From: Methylibium rhizosphaerae
Lineage (GTDB): Bacteria > Pseudomonadota > Gammaproteobacteria > Burkholderiales > Burkholderiaceae_C
Direction: 5' to 3'
Assembly: GCF_006386545.1 (NCBI RefSeq)
Contig: NZ_SWAR01000005.1
Coordinates: 154,552-218,551 of the forward strand
Length of the DNA stretch: 64,000 nucleotides
This document shows positions 27,841 to 35,527 of the stretch, piece by piece (position 1 is the stretch's first letter; every line of letters begins with the position of its first letter). The notes under the pieces are model-generated. The model had not been told where the DNA came from, did no database searches, and was given only the letters and a program-made list of their open reading frames with translations. Position numbers and translations under genes: made by a program.

Positions 27841-29990
27841 TTGGCTCCTGATCCAGTCAATGAAGGCACGGTGCGCAAGTCCTGCGCCACCTTGCCCTGC
27901 TGCAGCACGATCACCCGGCCGGCCGACGCGATGGTTTCGGGGCGGTGGGCAACGATCACCCGGGTGAGCTTGAGTTGTTTCACGGCCTGGTTGACCAGGC
28001 GCTCGCGATCGACGTCCAGCGCGCTGGTCGCCTCGTCGAGGAAGAGAATCTGCGGCCGCTTGTACAGGGCACGCGCCAGCAGGATGCGCTGCTTCTGTCC
28101 GCCGGAGATGCTGGCGCCCATGTCGCCGATCAGCGTGTGGTAGCGCATCGGCATGGCTTCGATCTCGTCGTGCACGGCGGCCAGCTTGGCGCATTCCTGC
28201 ACCCAGTCGAGGTCCGGCCGCGGGTCGAAGAAGGCGATGTTGTCGATGATCGAGCCGGCGAACAGCTGGTCGTCCTGCATCACCGTGCCAATGAGGCGAC
28301 GCCACGCCGGCAGGCCGAGCTGCCGCAGCGTCATGCCGTTGACCAGGATCTCGCCCTCGTCGGGCGCATGGATGCCGAGCATCAGCTTGAGCAGCGTCGT
28401 CTTGCCGCAACCCGACGGACCGGAGATCGCCACCGACTCGCCCGGCTCGATGGTGAGGCTGCAACCGTCGAGCACGCGTGCCTCGGTGTCCGAGTAGCGG
28501 AATCCCACGCCGCGCAGCTCCAGCCGCACCGGCGACTGCCCCTCGCCCTGCCCGGCCGCCAGCAGGGCGCTCTGCTCCGCCTCCGGCTCGCTGAGCACGA
28601 TGTCGGCCAGCCGCTCGCCCTGCAGCTTCAGCATCTTGAGCTCGACCAGCTTGTCGATCAGGCCGGCGAAACGCGTGCTGAACTGCTCCTTGTAGGCCAG
28701 GAACGCGAACAGCATGCCGACCGAGAAGTTGCGCTCCATCACCAGCAGCGCACCGACCCAGATGATGGCCACCCGCTCCAGGCCGAAGATCAGCTTGTGG
28801 CTGACACCGAAACCGATGTTGAGCTTTTTCGTCGCGATGTCGGCGTTCATCGCGTCGACCACCAGGTTCAGGAACCGCGCCTGGCGGTCTTCCTGGCGGT
28901 TGAACAGCTTGATGGCCTGCACGCCGCGCAGCGACTCGAGGAAGTGGCTCGCCGTCTTGGCGTCGTGGACGATGGACTCTTCGGTGGCGTCGCGCAGCGG
29001 GCGGAAGAACGCCCAGCGCAGCAGCGCATAGCCGCCCACGCAGCCCAGCGCGATGAGCGTGAGCTTGACGCTGTAGATCCACATCATCACGAGCGTCACC
29101 ACCACCAGCAGCCCGTCGAGCACCGCCTCCAGGAAGCTGGTGGTGAGCGTCTGCTGGATCTGCCGGACCGCGCCGAAGCGCGACATCACGTCGCCGGTGT
29201 GACGCTTTTCGAACCAGGCCACCGGCAGACGCATCAGGTGGGCAAACACGTTGCCCAGCCATTGCAGGTTCAGCGTGCTCGACAGGTACAGCACCGCCCA
29301 GGAGCGAATGGCGCCGGTGGCCACCTGCAGCAGCACCAGCAGGCCGAAGCCCAGGCCCAGGGTCACCAGCAGGTCGCGGTCGGCGCTCACCAGCGCGCCG
29401 TCCACCACCCACTGCAGGAAGAACGGCGACAGCAGCACGAACACCTCGAGCACCGCCGCCAGCACGAAGATCTGCGCGAGGGATCGCTTCAGGCCGGTCA
29501 CCCGCCCCAGCAGCTGGGGCAAGGTGACCGCCTGTCGCTCGTTGCGCGGCTTGAACTCGGCCGTGGGCAGCAACTCCAGCGCCACTCCCGTGAAGTGCAG
29601 CGATACCTCTGAAATGGGCAACGTCCGCACGCCACGCGCTGGGTCGTGTATCACGGCCTGTCCGCGTCTGATCTCCCTGAGCACAACGAAATGGTTCAAG
29701 TCCCAGTGCAGCACGCAAGGCAGCTGCAGCTGGTTCAGCTGCGACAGCTCGGCGCGCAAGGCACGCGGGTTCATCTGCAGCTGGCCGGCCATGTGCACCA
29801 GGTCGGCCAGCGTGGCGCCCTTGAGCGACAGCGAGAAGCGCTGGCGCAGCGTGGGCAGGTCGGTCTTCAGCCCGTGGTAGCTGGCCACCATGGCCAGGCA
29901 GGCCAGGCCGCACTCGGCGGCCTCGGTCTGCAGCAGCATCGGCAGCGTCTGCGTGCCGAGGCCGAGTCGGAGCTGGCGCAGCATGTCCAT
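27837..29990 (-). CDS. C39-peptidase ABC transporter for double-glycine peptides (module 1)
   Basis: 717-residue peptidase-containing ATP-binding transporter of the CvaB/ComA/LagD type: it removes double-glycine leaders and exports the product across the inner membrane with a HlyD adaptor and TolC. C39 domain at 1-145 with catalytic Cys27 in QTEAAECGLA, His100 in WDLNHFVVL and Asp116 in IHDPARG; a six-helix membrane domain; nucleotide-binding domain with SGPSGCGKTTLLK and ISGGQKQRILLARAL. Its ATG overlaps the hlyD stop by one base. Its paralogue at 40781-42904 shares all features. The catalytic residues are intact, so it should be an active maturation protease. Confidence 0.93.
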   Translation of the reverse strand: MDMLRQLRLGLGTQTLPMLLQTEAAECGLACLAMVASYHGLKTDLPTLRQRFSLSLKGATLADLVHMAGQLQMNPRALRAELSQLNQLQLPCVLHWDLNHFVVLREIRRGQAVIHDPARGVRTLPISEVSLHFTGVALELLPTAEFKPRNERQAVTLPQLLGRVTGLKRSLAQIFVLAAVLEVFVLLSPFFLQWVVDGALVSADRDLLVTLGLGFGLLVLLQVATGAIRSWAVLYLSSTLNLQWLGNVFAHLMRLPVAWFEKRHTGDVMSRFGAVRQIQQTLTTSFLEAVLDGLLVVVTLVMMWIYSVKLTLIALGCVGGYALLRWAFFRPLRDATEESIVHDAKTASHFLESLRGVQAIKLFNRQEDRQARFLNLVVDAMNADIATKKLNIGFGVSHKLIFGLERVAIIWVGALLVMERNFSVGMLFAFLAYKEQFSTRFAGLIDKLVELKMLKLQGERLADIVLSEPEAEQSALLAAGQGEGQSPVRLELRGVGFRYSDTEARVLDGCSLTIEPGESVAISGPSGCGKTTLLKLMLGIHAPDEGEILVNGMTLRQLGLPAWRRLIGTVMQDDQLFAGSIIDNIAFFDPRPDLDWVQECAKLAAVHDEIEAMPMRYHTLIGDMGASISGGQKQRILLARALYKRPQILFLDEATSALDVDRERLVNQAVKQLKLTRVIVAHRPETIASAGRVIVLQQGKVAQDLRTVPSLTGSGAN

Positions 29991-31240
29991 CACACCTTGC
30001 CCGCCACGCCGATCAACGGCTCGAAGATCCACTCGATCAAGCGCCGGCGATCCAGCATCACGTCGCCTTCGAGCTGCATGCCGGCAGCCAGCGCCTGCTC
30101 GCGGCCATAGGCGCGCACCGCCTGCTGGTCGAGGGCCACGGTGATGCGGTACATCGGCTCGCTGGCGCTCCCCGCGAGCGGCAACCCGACCAGCTCGGAT
30201 GCCTGGAGCGGCGTCTTCGATACCTGGAGCACCCGGCCCGGCTGCTGACCGAACTTCTGGTATGGAAAGGCCTGGTAGCGCAGCAGCACCGTCTGGTCGG
30301 CCTGCACGAACCCGACGGCGCTCGAGGGCGCGAACAGATGCGCCCGCAGCGGTGCGTCGGCCGGCACCACGCTGGCCAGGGTGGTCGAAGGCGACACGCT
30401 CTGGCCCGGCTCGGCCAGCACGGCCGTCACCACACAGTCCTGCTCGGCGCGCACCACCAAGCTGCTGCGCGCTTCGTTCTCGACCGCCTTTTGCGCAAGT
30501 TCGGCCAGGTCCCGCTCGATCTCGCCCTGCTCCGTCTGCATACGCAACACGAGCTGGCGACGTTCGGCCTCCATCTCCTCGATGTCGCGCTGGTATGAGC
30601 CGCGCTGGCGCTCCAGCTTCTGAAGCTCGGCCTTCAAGCCCAGCACTTCGGCCGTCTTGGCCTGCACCTGCGCTTGCGACACGAAGTTGCCCGCCTGCAA
30701 CGATTTCCACTGGGCTTCGTTCTGCTCGGCCAGCGCCAGCCGGCCACGTTGCAGCTCGGCCTCGCTTTCGAGCTGCCGCTGCTCGTTGCGCAGCTGCTCG
30801 ATGCGCCGCCCGAGGCTGGCCTGCTCTTCGACAACGAACTGGCTGCGCTGGCGCGCCGCACCCAGCAGGCTCGCTTCCCGCGCGGCCAGCGTCCGCTGCA
30901 CCGCCGCCTGCGTGCCGCCCGCCAGGGTGTGCTGGTCGAGCGACAACTCGAACAGCGCCTCGCCCTTGCGCACCAGCTGGCCCTCGGTCACCAGGCGGCG
31001 CACCACGGTGCCGCCGATCGCCGGCCGCAGGCCGATCACACCGCCTTCGGGCACGAGGTAGCCATTGACCCGCGCCTTCTGCGTGTATTGCCCGACCGAG
31101 AGGAAGGCGACCACCGCCACGGCACAGGCCAGCATGAAGACGGTGAGCACCGTCAGCGACAACGGCCGGATCAGCTGGATCCCGCCCAGCCAGGCTTGCT
31201 GCTGGTGTTCGAGGGCTTCGGGGCGGAACAGGCTGGCCAT
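29990..31240 (-). CDS. HlyD-family periplasmic adaptor (module 1)
   Basis: 416-residue membrane fusion protein: one N-terminal transmembrane helix (SLTVLTVFMLACAVAVVAFLSVG), a lipoyl half (PAIGGTVVRRLVTEGQLVRKGEALFEL), a long coiled coil (about 110-245) and a C-terminal beta-barrel. The coiled-coil length and order match CvaA/HlyD partners of C39 ABC exporters, bridging to TolC. It is translationally coupled to the transporter downstream and lies 27 bases after a small membrane protein gene. A second adaptor is encoded at 35887. Confidence 0.92.
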   Translation of the reverse strand: MASLFRPEALEHQQQAWLGGIQLIRPLSLTVLTVFMLACAVAVVAFLSVGQYTQKARVNGYLVPEGGVIGLRPAIGGTVVRRLVTEGQLVRKGEALFELSLDQHTLAGGTQAAVQRTLAAREASLLGAARQRSQFVVEEQASLGRRIEQLRNEQRQLESEAELQRGRLALAEQNEAQWKSLQAGNFVSQAQVQAKTAEVLGLKAELQKLERQRGSYQRDIEEMEAERRQLVLRMQTEQGEIERDLAELAQKAVENEARSSLVVRAEQDCVVTAVLAEPGQSVSPSTTLASVVPADAPLRAHLFAPSSAVGFVQADQTVLLRYQAFPYQKFGQQPGRVLQVSKTPLQASELVGLPLAGSASEPMYRITVALDQQAVRAYGREQALAAGMQLEGDVMLDRRRLIEWIFEPLIGVAGKV

Positions 31241-31267
31241 GGTGAACCTGCGGGCGCTCTGTTCGGC

Positions 31268-31666
31268 TCAGCGCTGCGCCCTGTGCGGCAGCACCAGGGG
31301 CAGGATGAAGAAGAGAAGCAGCAATGCCGACCCCAGGGTGAGCAGGGGCTGCTCCGGCAGGGAAATGGCATCGACGGCGGACAGGGCGGCCAACGCGGGG
31401 TAGACGGCCAGCATGCATTGCATGACCACATGCATGCGCACTCCAGAGCGGCGATACCGGCGCACCCCGACCAGCAGGGCCAGCGTGAGAGACATCACGA
31501 CTGCGGCACGCCAGGCGGCCGCGGACGCATCGACTGCCCCTCCGGTCAGCCAGATCAGCCCGACATACACCGCCGTCAAGATCAGGCCGAACCAGAGCGC
31601 GCTCCAGAACATGGCCTGGTCCGATGGCGAAGTCGCCTCGCGATTCAGCGCGAAGTAGTCCGCCAT
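31268..31666 (-). CDS. Four-helix membrane protein of the peptide export operon
   Basis: 132-residue hydrophobic protein with about four transmembrane segments (near 19-41, 50-68, 76-97 and 103-125) and basic loops (GVRRYRRSGVRMH). I do not recognise the family. Its place between the double-glycine peptide and hlyD makes an immunity or accessory export role plausible, by analogy with other bacteriocin operons; that is inference. I chose ATG 31666, preceded by TGAGGTC, over an upstream ATG at 31726 that lacks a ribosome site. Confidence 0.7.
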   Translation of the reverse strand: MADYFALNREATSPSDQAMFWSALWFGLILTAVYVGLIWLTGGAVDASAAAWRAAVVMSLTLALLVGVRRYRRSGVRMHVVMQCMLAVYPALAALSAVDAISLPEQPLLTLGSALLLLFFILPLVLPHRAQR

Positions 31667-31786
31667 GAAATTCTCGACCTCAGAAAAACAACCGCGATTC
31701 CGGACACGAACACAAAGCTCGGTCATGGAATCGCGTGAAAAGTTGAGAGAGAGTACCCGGGGCGCACACCCCATTTCTTGTTGTGA

Positions 31787-31945
31787 TTACCAGGTTTTGC
31801 TGGGGGCGGAGGTGTTGCCGCCACCAACGAATCGAAGCAACTCGGCATCCAGCTGAACGGGGGCCTGCTGCTCGGCGGTCTTGCGATCGACCTCCTTGAT
31901 GGCTTCGGCTTCCACAACGACTTTGTTTTCCTGAGCCTGCTGCAT
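31787..31945 (-). CDS. Short double-glycine precursor peptide, possible pheromone or bacteriocin
   Basis: 52-residue peptide: acidic helical leader, then DAELLRFVGG and a ten-residue tail GNTSAPSKTW. Numbered from GG as -2/-1, Glu -8, Leu -7 and Phe -4 fit the consensus cut by C39 transporters, so a GNTSAPSKTW-like product is predicted. The leader (about 42 residues) is longer than those of the peptides at 38-40 kb. The start ATG 31945 has GGAGG five bases upstream; a GTG at 31996 in the same frame is less convincing. First gene of the 4TM-HlyD-ABC operon, 79 bases after a lux-box-like site. A ten-residue product is closer in size to a signal than to a pore-former. Confidence 0.72.
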   Translation of the reverse strand: MQQAQENKVVVEAEAIKEVDRKTAEQQAPVQLDAELLRFVGGGNTSAPSKTW

Positions 31946-32023
31946 GCTGTCCTCCAGACGCTTTGCGATGCGCACGACATCTCGTGCATGGCTCACATTG
32001 CAGCAGCCACCGCTACGCGGCGT

Positions 32024-32043
32024 AACTGTCAGCTCTTACAGGT
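32024..32043. promoter_or_regulatory. lux-box-like operator before the peptide operon
   Basis: AACTGTCAGCTCTTACAGGT, whose complement reads ACCTGTAAGAGCTGACAGTT. It has the CT-N12-AG core and outer ACCTGT/ACAGTT half-sites of las/rhl/lux boxes bound by LuxR-type dimers. It lies in the 141-base gap between the luxR-type gene at 32087 and the peptide start at 31945, well placed for activation of the peptide-export operon. Confidence 0.75.
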
Positions 32044-32086
32044 GCGAACGCCCCGTAAAACTGCTTCTCCACAGCTCAGGCGGAAT

Positions 32087-32800
32087 TCAGCGGATTAGGC
32101 CCAGGCGCAGGGCCTTGATGACGGCTTGGTGCTTGCTCGTGCAGCCAAGCTTGTGCATGGCATTGTTCACATGCAGTACGGCGGTGCGCTCGCTGATACC
32201 CAAAATGGCACCAACTTCCCACGCCGTCTTGCCATCCATGGTCCAACGCAACGCTTCAAGCTCGCGGGCAGTAAGCTGCGGAGCGTCCGACCCCTGTTCA
32301 GCGGGCACCAACAACCGCATTGCGGCGTCTTGAGCGTGCACCGCAAATAGCTGCAAATCGGCGACGATTCGGGTGAGTTCTGTGGCGTGGTTGGGCAGCG
32401 CCTGATCTCGATCCACACCGATCATGAAGTGCTTGCCATCTGGCAAATGCAGCGCCATCCCGACGCCGGTACGGTACCCAAATGGCGCCTGCTTCTCCCA
32501 CTTCTCGATCAGCCCGCTATCGAGATAGGTGCTCTGATTCCAAATGATGGGCGTGCTATGGCGCTTGCAGTGCTGCAGCACCGGATCTCTGTGGCTGTAT
32601 CCCTCGTCCTCAAAGGTCTGGCGATAGCCGTCCGGCGTGTTGTCGATACAGTAAAACTCCGTACCACCAAGGGGCTTATCTACGGCCACGAAAGCACTCA
32701 TGAGATCAAAGCCCAACCACTTCGTGAAGCGCAGAACTTCGCCACGCAACTCGTCGAGGTTGCGCGACTCCAGCACTGACGTAAATCCACCATGCAGCAT
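32087..32800 (-). CDS. LuxR-family transcriptional regulator, autoinducer-binding type (copy 1)
   Basis: 237-residue regulator with an N-terminal autoinducer-binding domain (about 15-160) and a C-terminal GerE helix-turn-helix (LTARELEALRWTMDGKTAWEVGAILGISERTAVLHVNNAMHKL). In the ligand pocket the conserved Asp-Pro (HRDPV), Trp (IIWNQ) and Gly (FGYRTGVG) are kept, but the canonical Trp and Tyr of the NYPxxWxxxY stretch are Tyr and Phe (NTPDGYRQTF). No luxI is in the window. It is the copy nearest the lux-box site, separated from the other four by 187 bases. Lower GC than the core genes. Confidence 0.9.
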   Translation of the reverse strand: MLHGGFTSVLESRNLDELRGEVLRFTKWLGFDLMSAFVAVDKPLGGTEFYCIDNTPDGYRQTFEDEGYSHRDPVLQHCKRHSTPIIWNQSTYLDSGLIEKWEKQAPFGYRTGVGMALHLPDGKHFMIGVDRDQALPNHATELTRIVADLQLFAVHAQDAAMRLLVPAEQGSDAPQLTARELEALRWTMDGKTAWEVGAILGISERTAVLHVNNAMHKLGCTSKHQAVIKALRLGLIR

Positions 32801-32890
32801 GCGAGATAGGCTCCTGGCTGCCGGTCATGATGCCGCACCGTGGACAGTGCACCCCTACCGCGGGATGGGTCCCGCCTCATGACCGTACAG

Positions 32891-32902
32891 CACAATATTG
32901 TG
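32891..32902. promoter_or_regulatory. Palindrome upstream of LuxR copy 1
   Basis: CACAATATTGTG, a perfect 12-base AT-centred palindrome in the 187-base gap between LuxR copies 1 and 2, about 90 bases upstream of copy 1. Could be an operator for copy 1; no family match is claimed. Confidence 0.4.
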
Positions 32903-32987
32903 GCAGCAGGCCAAAAGCAAGACTGCGCAACGCTGCACAGTTCGATGTGTAGAGGCGCGCGAAGCCTCATACGCTGGGGCGCGAAAC

Positions 32988-33710
32988 TCAGCTCAGCAGG
33001 CCCAACCGCAGCGCCTTCGCGACAGCCTGAACCTTGTTGACGCATTCGAGCTTATGGGCAGCGTGGCCGAGGTGCCGCACGACCGTTTGCTCGCTGATCG
33101 CCAGAATCCGACCGATCTCCCAGGCCGTCTTACCTTCCATCGCCCATTGGAGGACTTCGCGCTCGCGCCAGGAGAGCGCCACACCCTGCGCCGTAGCAAA
33201 GCCCTGCCTAGAAACTAGCAGTCGTGTAGCCACGCCTTCAGCGCAGCTAGCAAACAACAACAACTCGGCCGCTTGGCGCCAACCAGGCTCTGGGGCGCGA
33301 CCGTGCGGCCTGTCCCTGTCAACGCCCACTAGAAGGTGCCGACCACCAGGAAGGTGAAGTGCCACCGCGACACCAGCCTTGTAGCCATGCTGAGCTTGCT
33401 CCTCCCACAACTCGCCGCGCCCAGCTCGCACATACGTCGCCTGATCCCAGATGATTGGCGACGAACTCAACTTGCAGTGCTGTGACACCGGATCTACACG
33501 AAACCGCGCTTCGTTCTCAAACGCCGACCGATAGGCATCAGGCGTGTTGTCTACGCAGTAAAAGTCTGCACCCTGCCCTCGATCGATCACAACCGTCGCC
33601 GACACGAAATCGAATCCAAGTCGCGCCGCAAAGCGGATCGTCACATCGCGCAACCCGTCGATGCCGTCGACGGACGCAAGGGCTTCGAGACATTCGGTCA
33701 AGCGCCTCAT
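32988..33710 (-). CDS. LuxR-family transcriptional regulator, autoinducer-binding type (copy 2)
   Basis: 240-residue paralogue with the same two domains. Pocket: NTPDAYRSAF (Trp to Tyr, Tyr to Phe), Asp-Pro in VDPVSQHCK, Trp in IIWDQATY, and HGYKAGVAVALHLPGGRH. The helix-turn-helix WREREVLQWAMEGKTAWEIGRILAISEQTVVRHLGHAAHKLECVNKVQAVAKAL is close to copies 3 and 4. The start ATG 33710 is ten bases after the stop of copy 3, with AGGA in between, so it is the last gene of the four-gene luxR run. Confidence 0.9.
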   Translation of the reverse strand: MRRLTECLEALASVDGIDGLRDVTIRFAARLGFDFVSATVVIDRGQGADFYCVDNTPDAYRSAFENEARFRVDPVSQHCKLSSSPIIWDQATYVRAGRGELWEEQAQHGYKAGVAVALHLPGGRHLLVGVDRDRPHGRAPEPGWRQAAELLLFASCAEGVATRLLVSRQGFATAQGVALSWREREVLQWAMEGKTAWEIGRILAISEQTVVRHLGHAAHKLECVNKVQAVAKALRLGLLS

Positions 33711-33720
33711 GTCCTAATCC

Positions 33721-34434
33721 TCAATTCAGGAATCCCAGCCGCAGCGCCTTCGCCACGGCCTGCACCTTGTTCACGCAGCCCAGCTTCTGCGCCGCGCTGA
33801 CCGCGTGGCGAGTGACGGTCTGCTCACTGATGCAAAGAATCCGGCCTACCTCCCAGGCCGTCTTGCCGGCCATGGTCCACTGCAGTACTTCCAGCTCGCG
33901 CCGTGACAGCTGGATCGATGAGTCGGCATGCTCCTGCGGCACGAGCAGCCGCAGCGCTGCTACATGCGCATAGGCCGCAAACAGACATAGCTCGGCAGCG
34001 ACGCGGCGCCGCTCTTCGGCGCTGCTGGGCAATGACTGATCGCGGTCAACCGCAAGCATGAAGTGCTTGCCATGAGGCAGATGCAAGGCCAATCCGATTC
34101 CCGTCCGATAACCGAAACGGGCCTGCTCTTCCCACTTGTCAGCGACACCGTGCTCTAGGTAGGTCTCCTGCTTCCAGAGAATCGGCGTGCCGCTTCTCTT
34201 GCAGTGTTGCGTCACTGGGTCTCGCTGCCAGTTGCCTCTGTCTTCAAAAGCGCTTCGGTAGGCGTCGGGCGCGTTGTCAACATAGAAGGAGTCCGTATGG
34301 CCTCCGGGCACGTCGACCACCACGGCTGCCGACATCAAATCGAAGCCCACCCACTTCGTGAACTCCAGCACGCGCTCGCGAAACTCCGCGACATCCGTCG
34401 CACGCAGTACCGAGACAAGGCGATCCTCCAGCAT
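33721..34434 (-). CDS. LuxR-family transcriptional regulator, autoinducer-binding type (copy 3)
   Basis: 237-residue paralogue, closest in its sensor half to copy 1 (EFTKWVGFDLMSA, KHFML). Pocket NAPDAYRSAF again lacks the canonical Trp and Tyr; RDPVTQHCK, PILWKQ and FGYRTGIG are kept. The recognition helix differs (QTVTRHAVSAAQKL instead of QTVVRHLGHAAQKL), so its DNA target may differ. The start ATG 34434 lies 14 bases after the stop of copy 4; a longer in-frame extension upstream is just antisense-free overlap with copy 4 and is not credible. Confidence 0.9.
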   Translation of the reverse strand: MLEDRLVSVLRATDVAEFRERVLEFTKWVGFDLMSAAVVVDVPGGHTDSFYVDNAPDAYRSAFEDRGNWQRDPVTQHCKRSGTPILWKQETYLEHGVADKWEEQARFGYRTGIGLALHLPHGKHFMLAVDRDQSLPSSAEERRRVAAELCLFAAYAHVAALRLLVPQEHADSSIQLSRRELEVLQWTMAGKTAWEVGRILCISEQTVTRHAVSAAQKLGCVNKVQAVAKALRLGFLN

Positions 34435-34448
34435 GGTTCCTCCCGCCT

Positions 34449-35174
34449 TCACGCGATCAACCCCAGCTGCAACGCCCTGGCCACAGCCTGCACCTTGTTC
34501 ACGCACCCAAGCTTCTGCGCCGCATGGCCGAGGTGCCGCACGACGGTCTGCTCGCTGATCCCGAGAATCGCGCCCACCTCCCACGCCGTCTTTCCTGCCA
34601 TGGTCCAGCGCAGGACCTCCAATTCGCGAGGGGACAACCGAGCCGGTGATCCCACAACCTCGCGCGCGCCGAAAAGTTGAAGCGCGGACTGCTGCGCATA
34701 CGCCGTGAAGAGACACAAGTCCGCGGCCATGCGCTGCTGCTCCATGAGACTGGCCGGAAGCGGCTGATCGCGATCGACTCCGACGACGAAGTGCCGCCCT
34801 TGCGGAAGGTGTTGCGCCACACAAATGCCGGCGCAGTAGCCATGCGCTGCCTGCTCTTCCCATGTCTGCAGCAAGCCGCGCTTCGCGTACGTCCCCCGGC
34901 CCCAGATCGCGGGCGTGCCATGGTGCCTGCAATGCTGCATAACGGGGTCGAAGCGCGCCGCCTCCCTGTCGTCAGCCATCTCTCGATATGCGTCGGGAGC
35001 GTTGTCGACAGCGAGGAAGTCCGGCTCACTCATGGGTCGATCGATGACCACGATGGCCGCGACGAACTCGAACCCCAGCCACCGCGTGAAACGCAGGAGC
35101 TCCTCGCGAAACCCCTCGACGCTGCTCACCCCCAACATCACGGTGAACCGATCACTCGACATCGCCTCAGGCAT
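34449..35174 (-). CDS. LuxR-family transcriptional regulator, autoinducer-binding type (copy 4)
   Basis: 241-residue paralogue. The pocket is the most diverged: NAPDAYREMADD loses both aromatic positions, FDPVMQHCR keeps Asp-Pro, PAIWGRG keeps Trp, HGYCAGICVAQHLP keeps Gly. The helix-turn-helix SPRELEVLRWTMAGKTAWEVGAILGISEQTVVRHLGHAAQKLGC is standard. ATG 35174 overlaps the stop of copy 5 (TGATG); an ATG at 35162 is the alternative. Part of the tightly packed run copy 5-4-3-2. Confidence 0.9.
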   Translation of the reverse strand: MPEAMSSDRFTVMLGVSSVEGFREELLRFTRWLGFEFVAAIVVIDRPMSEPDFLAVDNAPDAYREMADDREAARFDPVMQHCRHHGTPAIWGRGTYAKRGLLQTWEEQAAHGYCAGICVAQHLPQGRHFVVGVDRDQPLPASLMEQQRMAADLCLFTAYAQQSALQLFGAREVVGSPARLSPRELEVLRWTMAGKTAWEVGAILGISEQTVVRHLGHAAQKLGCVNKVQAVARALQLGLIA

Positions 35175-35527
35175 CACCGCACCAACCCCAGCCGCATCGC
35201 CTTCACCACCGCCTGGATCTTGTTCACGCAGCCCAGCTTGTGGGTCACACGGCACAGGTGCCGCACGACCGTCTGCTCGCTGATGCCGAGGATGGCGCCG
35301 GTTTCCCACGCGGTCTTGCCCTCCATCGTCCAGCGCAGCACCTCCAGTTCACGCGCCGTCAGTCGAGCGGGCGCCTCATCGCCGCCGTCCTCGCACGCCA
35401 GCAGGCACAGCGCACGCTCCTCGAGAAATCGCCGGTAGCTCACGGGCTGCGGCACCACGCCGCGGCGCGTGATGCGCGCTGATTGGAGCGGCTTCATCCC
35501 GGACCGCCTTGTTGTCGACAACGGCAT
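35174..35527 (-). CDS. LuxR-type protein lacking the autoinducer domain (copy 5)
   Basis: 117-residue protein whose C-terminal 65 residues are a full GerE helix-turn-helix (TARELEVLRWTMEGKTAWETGAILGISEQTVVRHLCRVTHKLGC), nearly the same as copies 2-4, but with only a short unrelated N-terminus (PLSTTRRSGMKPLQSARITRRG) instead of a sensor domain. ATG 35527 has AAGGGA upstream. Either a decayed copy or a stand-alone DNA-binding protein that competes or heterodimerises with the others. It is the promoter-proximal gene of the luxR run. Confidence 0.8.
   Translation of the reverse strand: MPLSTTRRSGMKPLQSARITRRGVVPQPVSYRRFLEERALCLLACEDGGDEAPARLTARELEVLRWTMEGKTAWETGAILGISEQTVVRHLCRVTHKLGCVNKIQAVVKAMRLGLVR

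Noticed and set aside
32921..32943. Second lux-box-like dyad between LuxR copies 1 and 2
   Set aside because: The CTG...CAG half-sites are separated by 14 rather than 12 bases between CT and AG and the arms do not match well.
34435..34932. Long N-terminal extension of LuxR copy 3
   Set aside because: It lies inside copy 4 in another frame and has no conserved sequence; the normal start at 34434 gives a family-length protein.
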